From Sphaeroforma arctica JP610 (lineage: Eukaryota; Opisthokonta; Ichthyosporea; Ichthyophonida), in assembly GCF_001186125.1 (NCBI RefSeq), contig NW_014039784.1, forward strand, positions 1-20,666: a DNA stretch of 20,666 bases, given 5' to 3'. Positions 17,601-20,666 of this stretch are shown here, piece after piece; within the stretch, counting starts at the first letter, position 1, and each line of letters opens with the position of its first letter. The notes below the pieces were generated by a model that was given only the letters and a program-made list of their open reading frames with translations, was not told the DNA's origin and did not search any database. Both the position numbers and the translations under genes were made by a program.

Positions 17601-20543
17601 TCCACGAGGGTCTGAGCCGCTACCAGCACAACGTTGCAACTGTCCCAAAGTAGCGAAAGATGCATGGCATCGGGGCTTCTACTTACTTCCGTCGCTGTGA
17701 TATTCCGAAGAAAAATGTAAATTCTACAATTGGCCATAAGCTTGGTGTGCAAGTAGACATATAATAATTAACCCAAATTGAATTAAATAATAATATCCCT
17801 ATTCTCATATTCAACATCACGCAGTATTTCTACCGCAGCAGAGTCAAACAAGAAAACACGAGGCGAAGAACTAAATTGATATAGGGTAGATGGTCTGCAT
17901 GGGTTACACATGCAGTGAAAAGGCATCAATGAGATTGAAAGGAGCGCGGGTACAGTCTGACACAGTTGCTATCACATAATTGCTGCATCAAAAACAGCTT
18001 ACTAGGACTATAAGTAGTCGTTGAACCAGAACAAGAGATATACTCTACTTTCACATATCCTTTCTCTTACTTACGGCATTATTAAATTACCTTCAAAAGG
18101 TATGACTTAAATTAAGTTGGGCACTGACATGCGCCTAATCATCGTTATGTGCCATATTGTAAACACACAAGCTCGCAACATCGTCAAAATGTTTTCCAAT
18201 ACGAGACCATCACACGACATGTCGTACTCAGGACGTTGGCGGCTCTGAGAACATTATCTCGCACTTTTTGAAACTGATGCTGGCCGACAACTGCTGCTAT
18301 TGCGGCATCGCTATCACTGGACGTATTCGTCTGCAGGGCAAGACTGTGGTAGCACGTGCCAGCATATACACACTCCTGGATACTGCAAGCATGCGGTATT
18401 TGACAAAATGTGAGACGATGATACAGATATAAGTACCTAGTCTGACTTTATACTTATATGTATGTATTCATTTCGCGTAAATGTGAGCGTCTTAGTACGT
18501 TTTAGTTTGAGCTCTAGTCGTATAACTTTGCGGTTAGTTTTAGCTCACGATGTTCCTAATTCTGCAGATATTAGAATTGTAACATGGATTGTTGAGTTGG
18601 TACTACGGATATGAAAGCACTCTCAATACAATATTGTTCTGGGATTTGATAATATACAACGATGTGATAAACTTGCTAAGAAAAACAATATGCATACACC
18701 TAGATTAAATACGTAAACAACTACATAGTGTGTACTTTAAATTCCGGAACAATTATAGACACTTGCATGCATATACAGCTGGCTAAACTACACAGATCTA
18801 TATCATTTTCGAGAGCGTTTACTACCATTGCCGTGCTCAGACAGGTACAAAGATTTGAATATCGACACTGTCTATTACACTAGAGGATTTGACTATAGCT
18901 ACAGAGCTCATCAGATAGTCCGTTGTTGCAAATTTCACTTGTGACCACGCCAAATCTCCAATCGAAATATTCTAGAGATCCCCAAAGATTCATAGTAGAT
19001 GCAGGGACTTTCACACCAATACCTCTGCTGTATGCGCGAAACGGCCTCGTAAGTTCTTTCCGGCGCCTCACTCTTGGCGACAATAGAAATACGTACCGCC
19101 AGCTCACGTTCGAATGCACGCACAACGACTCGCATGGGATCCGAGTACGCAGCGGTACCCATGCCCAGAAGCGAACGGCGCTGTGTGTCGATAGTTTTGG
19201 CCCACAGTTGCGAGAGCGACCCGTCATTATGCACATGTGCAAAGGTTGTCGCGCGACTACTGCCTAATCCCGATACCTCAATCACTTTTGGATACGGAAG
19301 AATAGACAACATTAACATCCTTTGCTAGAAGTCAAATGCAAACTAAGCAAGCAAAACTGCGGTGTAGTTATGCGTAACCAATCGAAGTGTATAAAATTTT
19401 CCCTCAAATGTCAACCAAGCAAACGAAACTGCGCTAAAGATATGCAAAACCAATTGATGTGCCTTAAATATGTACTCAAATGTCAACTAACCAAGCGAAA
19501 CTGCGCTGTAGGTATGCGAAACCATGTAATATGCCTTAAATTGACACTTTTGATATTAGCCACACAGGAAACTGTAGTCCTGATCCTTGCCCAAATGCCA
19601 CAGGCTTGTGAACCCGTCAATGCTAAACTACCGTTAATCACAAGTTGATACCGGATTGATACTAGCACTGGTAGTAAAACGTTGAAAACGTCTACACAAA
19701 AACTCGCACAACGTCTGCATTTTGTATGCGACTTTAGGTGTAGAGACAAGAGCAACATTTCAGCAAGTTGTATTCCAAATAAATTCGCTAAAGTTCAAAT
19801 TCAAATTCGAAACACTATATGATTCATTATCACTCACTAGGTTGTATTGACAATATTTTCGAAATTGCTCACAACACAAAAGCCAATTTGACGATCAACA
19901 TGCACCAGTAGCGCTAACATATATATTTAAAATGTATCTCACATCCCAATTGCGCGCCATGAATATACTTTGTATACATCATACCTCCATTCCCCAGATC
20001 TTTACAGGCAACCTGTTGGTTGGGAACAGCCCTACACAGATTGTATTGAATTTGAATTGTCTCGTGCGCCTCCGCTGCCTTCATGGCGATCGTCACCAAA
20101 AGCAAGTCACTACAGAGCTCAGAAATAGGCAAAATTAGAAGCAGTTTTTGTTGAAGCTAACACAGATAAACCACCTACGTGTGCTGGTAACTGGCATCCA
20201 AGAATATCAAACTGCAGTCATGACTCTGTAAATGTAATTACATATGTAAGTACCCCTCTGATTCTCACATTGAAATATAAACTATATAAAGCGAAATACC
20301 TCCAGTAGCTCATGTCTTCATACAGTGTTTGCGTGAAATTATCCGTGCGATAAGTTAACCGATTTGAGACATGTACAAACATCAATTTGGACAAACAATG
20401 CAAATAAGTGCGATTGTACAATTCACTATCCTGTCATATAACCCGTAATAAACTCACCTTAATAGCCATACTGTGTAGCCGCGTCCATCCGAGCCCTTAA
20501 AATCGGTAACAATGAGTACTTGTCTGTTCAGGGAATTCAACGA
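6526..20543 (-). CDS. RasGEF (CDC25-homology) protein, at least 23 exons, 5' end beyond window
   Basis: Reverse-strand exons, joined by consensus splice sites and matching phases: 20543-20458, 20109-19985, 19263-19097, 18375-18228, 17694-17587, 17200-17062, 16943-16905, 16632-16122, 15822-15669, 15423-14759, 14328-13537, 13051-12903, 12579-12437, 12114-12008, 11722-11654, 11398-11298, 10651-10519, 10072-9963, 9656-9546, 9193-9012, 8602-8387, 7259-7016, 6724-6526. They total 4698 nt, exactly 1566 codons including TAA at 6528-6526. The protein would be a guanine nucleotide exchange factor for a Ras-family GTPase, acting at membranes. Order: helical N-terminal region, long Ser/Thr-rich disordered middle, complete RasGEF catalytic domain, basic/coiled tail. 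No RasGEF_N module was recognised. Exons from 14328 downward are secure. Upstream joins, especially 15822-15669 to 15423-14759, are weaker, and the N-terminal exons could belong to another gene. The start lies beyond the right edge. Confidence 0.75.
7260..8386 (-). other. Largest intron (1127 nt) of the RasGEF gene
   Basis: The donor is GTATGT (8386-8381) and the preferred acceptor is CTAG at 7261-7260. It contains the 117-bp tandem duplication at 7474-7697. Otherwise it is AT-rich and holds no supported gene. Confidence 0.6.
7474..7697. repeat. 117-bp tandem duplication
   Basis: Copy one is 7474-7590 and copy two starts at 7591 and runs to about 7697. The copies differ at only about two positions (for example CGACATAATC against CGACGTAATC), so the duplication is recent. 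The period is 39 codons, so the reverse frame stays open across both copies, but the translation has no gene-like features. It lies inside an intron. Confidence 0.9.
8582..8602. repeat. G-rich tract (C-rich in the transcript) at an exon boundary
   Basis: The forward strand reads GGGGGTGGGGGTGGGGTGG, with three long G runs plus a pair. On the reverse strand it is CCACCCCACCCCC, right at the acceptor of the exon starting at 8602, and it encodes HPTPTPG. It could form a G-quadruplex on the template strand. Confidence 0.6.
8603..9011 (-). other. Intron of the RasGEF gene (409 nt)
   Basis: The donor is GTAAGG (9011-9006) and the acceptor ACGACAG ends at 8603. The phase is 1 on both sides. A forward 62-codon ORF here looks like chance. 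Nothing else is seen. Confidence 0.65.
9012..12114 (-). CDS. RasGEF catalytic (CDC25-homology) domain exons
   Basis: Seven exons (12114-12008, 11722-11654, 11398-11298, 10651-10519, 10072-9963, 9656-9546, 9193-9012) join in phase to give the whole domain, about 240 residues. Diagnostic motifs appear in order: FVQHCCLTDAKMIY, WSKPSKEETSPNILAMIRSF, EVIEKYIKIADGLA, NNYNSLKAVLAGLQ, RLSKTWALV, EENYRNYRDTLKK, PCIPYLGVYLTDVTY and RRVGGIIEEFQDYQ. In this family the domain pries open the nucleotide site of Ras/Rap GTPases by inserting a helical hairpin that follows PYLGVYLTD. In hSos1 that hairpin carries Leu938 and Glu942; here the matching positions read Thr and Leu by ungapped alignment, so activity may be altered. 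The family call is firm; the subfamily (Ras, Rap or Ral) is not determinable by eye. Confidence 0.92.
9194..9545 (-). other. Intron of the RasGEF gene (352 nt)
   Basis: The donor is GTAGGT (9545-9540) and the acceptor is TTTACTACAG ending at 9194. The phase is 2 on both sides. No other feature is seen. Confidence 0.7.
10073..10518 (-). other. Intron of the RasGEF gene (446 nt)
   Basis: The donor is GTAAGT (10518-10513) and the acceptor is TATTGTACAG ending at 10073. The phase is 0. It splits the domain between NNYNSLKAVLAGLQCQ and PIFRLSKTW. No other feature is seen. Confidence 0.75.
10652..11297 (-). other. Intron of the RasGEF gene (646 nt)
   Basis: The donor is GTGTGT (11297-11292) and the acceptor is ATTTATCAG ending at 10652. 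The phase is 2. A 122-codon forward ORF (10953-11321) lies over it and enters the next exon antisense; it is not supported as a gene. Confidence 0.7.
12115..12436 (-). other. Intron of the RasGEF gene (322 nt)
   Basis: The donor is GTATGT (12436-12431) and the acceptor is AATTATAG ending at 12115, phase 1. Nothing else is seen. The neighbouring introns 12580-12902 (323 nt, donor GTCAGA, acceptor AACTCTCAG) and 11723-12007 (285 nt) are similarly empty. Confidence 0.6.
12437..16632 (-). CDS. Disordered Ser/Thr/Arg-rich middle of the RasGEF gene (six exons)
   Basis: Exons 16632-16122, 15822-15669, 15423-14759, 14328-13537, 13051-12903 and 12579-12437 encode roughly 800 residues. They are rich in Ser, Thr, Arg, Gln and Pro with few hydrophobic runs, typical of a long regulatory linker. 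There are Pro/Ser clusters such as KQTPPLAPLPLEYRS and RRPRSPSSPIHPNPH, and a short more ordered stretch, MDSLGATSEEKIASIR, near 15680. Long open frames here (511, 665 and 792 nt) stand out from the usual 40-180 nt exons. The start of the 15423 exon is the least certain join: another acceptor at 15593 reads 49 codons to a stop. Confidence 0.6.
13052..13536 (-). other. Intron of the RasGEF gene (485 nt)
   Basis: The donor is GTAAGT (13536-13531) and the acceptor is GATCTCTAG ending at 13052, phase 0. Nothing else is seen. Confidence 0.6.
14329..14758 (-). other. Intron of the RasGEF gene (430 nt)
   Basis: The donor is GTACGA (14758-14753) and the acceptor is CATCACGCAG ending at 14329, phase 0. 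An alternative acceptor, TTGTCAG before an in-frame ATG at 14391, could extend the exon by 63 nt or mark an internal start. A forward 93-codon ORF over it is not supported. Confidence 0.5.
16905..20543 (-). CDS. N-terminal helical region of the RasGEF gene (seven exons)
   Basis: Exons 20543-20458, 20109-19985, 19263-19097, 18375-18228, 17694-17587, 17200-17062 and 16943-16905 join in phase into about 270 residues. The sequence is mostly amphipathic-helix-like, with stretches such as LLLVTIAMKAAEAHETIQI, DPMRVVVRAFERELAE, QKVRDNVLRAANVL and LLWDSCNVVLVAAQTLVDLI. I do not recognise a domain. It recalls helical bundles that precede the catalytic part in some Cdc25-type exchange factors, but that is a loose impression. 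All donors are GT with good context: GTGAGT, GTATGA, GTACGT, GTACGA, GTACGT, GTAAGT, GTAAGA. The last exon is only 39 nt. The first exon begins at an acceptor (CATGCAG), so earlier exons lie outside. Confidence 0.55.
17201..17586 (-). other. Intron of the RasGEF gene (386 nt)
   Basis: The donor is GTACGT (17586-17581) and the acceptor is CTATCACAG ending at 17201, phase 1. Nothing else is seen. Confidence 0.6.
17695..18227 (-). other. Intron of the RasGEF gene (533 nt)
   Basis: The preferred donor is GTACGA (18227-18222) and the acceptor is ATATCACAG ending at 17695, phase 1. The upstream frame stays open 20 codons beyond the donor, so the exact donor is less certain. Strong donor-like GTAAGT words near 18070 may mark a missed or cryptic exon. 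Confidence 0.45.
18376..19096 (-). other. Intron of the RasGEF gene (721 nt)
   Basis: The donor is GTACGT (19096-19091) and the acceptor TATCCAG ends at 18376, phase 0. The upstream exon frame stays open about 54 codons past the donor, and a second donor-like GTGAGG lies further in. No other feature is seen. Confidence 0.5.
19264..19984 (-). other. Intron of the RasGEF gene (721 nt) holding a minisatellite
   Basis: The donor is GTATGA (19984-19979) and the acceptor GGGATTAG ends at 19264, phase 1. It contains the 72-bp tandem repeat. A reverse frame around 19560-19640 is open but has no good splice support. Confidence 0.5.
19332..19547 (+). repeat. Three-copy 72-bp tandem repeat (24 codons, Cys-patterned)
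   Basis: Copies start at 19332, 19404 and 19476 with exactly 72 bases each and roughly 70-75 percent pairwise identity. On the forward strand each copy reads in the same open frame as 24 residues with the pattern K-C-x6-N-C-x9-C-[IL]-K, for example KCQPSKRNCAKDMQ. On the reverse strand each copy ends in an acceptor-like CGCAG. It sits in an intron of the reverse gene. It is most simply a diverged minisatellite; a small forward coding repeat is possible but lacks a start context. Confidence 0.8.
20110..20457 (-). other. Intron of the RasGEF gene (348 nt) with possible cassette exon
   Basis: The donor is GTGAGT (20457-20452) and the acceptor CTGTAG ends at 20110, phase 2. Inside it, 20425-20300 is an open 126-nt segment flanked by AG and GT with the same phase on both sides, but using it would need a 32-nt intron before it. 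Confidence 0.5.
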
Positions 20544-20666
20544 CTGCATGTAAATATGTAAAATTTGAATGACGTTAGCACTAATAAGTCTTTGGCAATG
20601 CAGCCGCCAATAGAATAATATATATACCACACAGACGTAGCTATTATGTAAATATAGAAATTAATA

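Noticed and set aside
18923-19328. Overlapping forward and reverse ORFs of 84-127 codons
   Set aside because: These are extensions or shadows of the exon at 19263-19097, which has the consistent splice phase; the rest runs past good donors.
1-20666. CRISPR arrays, bacterial operons, tRNA or rRNA genes
   Set aside because: None seen; the repeats present are a minisatellite, a single tandem duplication and inverted repeats, and gene structure is spliceosomal.

Overview
The window is eukaryotic nuclear DNA from an intron-dense, moderately AT-rich genome. Consensus spliceosomal sites (GTAAGT/GTGAGT donors, pyrimidine-CAG acceptors) split one reverse-strand gene into at least 23 short exons. Nothing looks prokaryotic in layout: there are no operons or Shine-Dalgarno sites. 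The protein families and gene style would suit a unicellular opisthokont relative of animals and fungi or a similar protist, but I cannot fix the species.

Layout. Positions 1 to about 4150 are AT-rich and repeat-rich: a possible small exon at the left edge, GAGTC/GACTC-rich stretches, a TTTAGGG-like inverted repeat, and a roughly 1.5 kb unit bounded by inverted repeats that holds a broken tyrosine-recombinase-like fragment and a 33-bp-arm hairpin. A TATA box at 4182 leads into an intact single-exon forward gene (4273-5802). It encodes a persulfide dioxygenase fused to two rhodanese domains, a sulfide-detoxification enzyme of bacterial type. After about 700 bases of convergent intergenic DNA, the rest of the window (6526-20543, reverse strand) fits one long multi-exon gene that runs off the right edge. 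Its visible 1565 codons hold an N-terminal helical region, long Ser/Thr-rich disordered segments, a complete RasGEF (CDC25-homology) catalytic domain, and a basic/coiled C-terminal tail.

The two genes are convergent and have no evident functional link: one handles sulfur oxidation, the other small-GTPase signalling. The most notable points are the intronless bacterial-type fusion gene beside an intron-dense host gene, the missing conserved glutamate in the RasGEF helical hairpin, the GAGTC cluster before the sulfur gene, a 3 x 72-bp cysteine-patterned tandem repeat and a 117-bp tandem duplication in introns, and the inverted-repeat-bounded recombinase fossil. The exon model was built by eye from splice sites and reading phase. 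The catalytic exons are secure; the link between the N-terminal exons and the catalytic part is less so.
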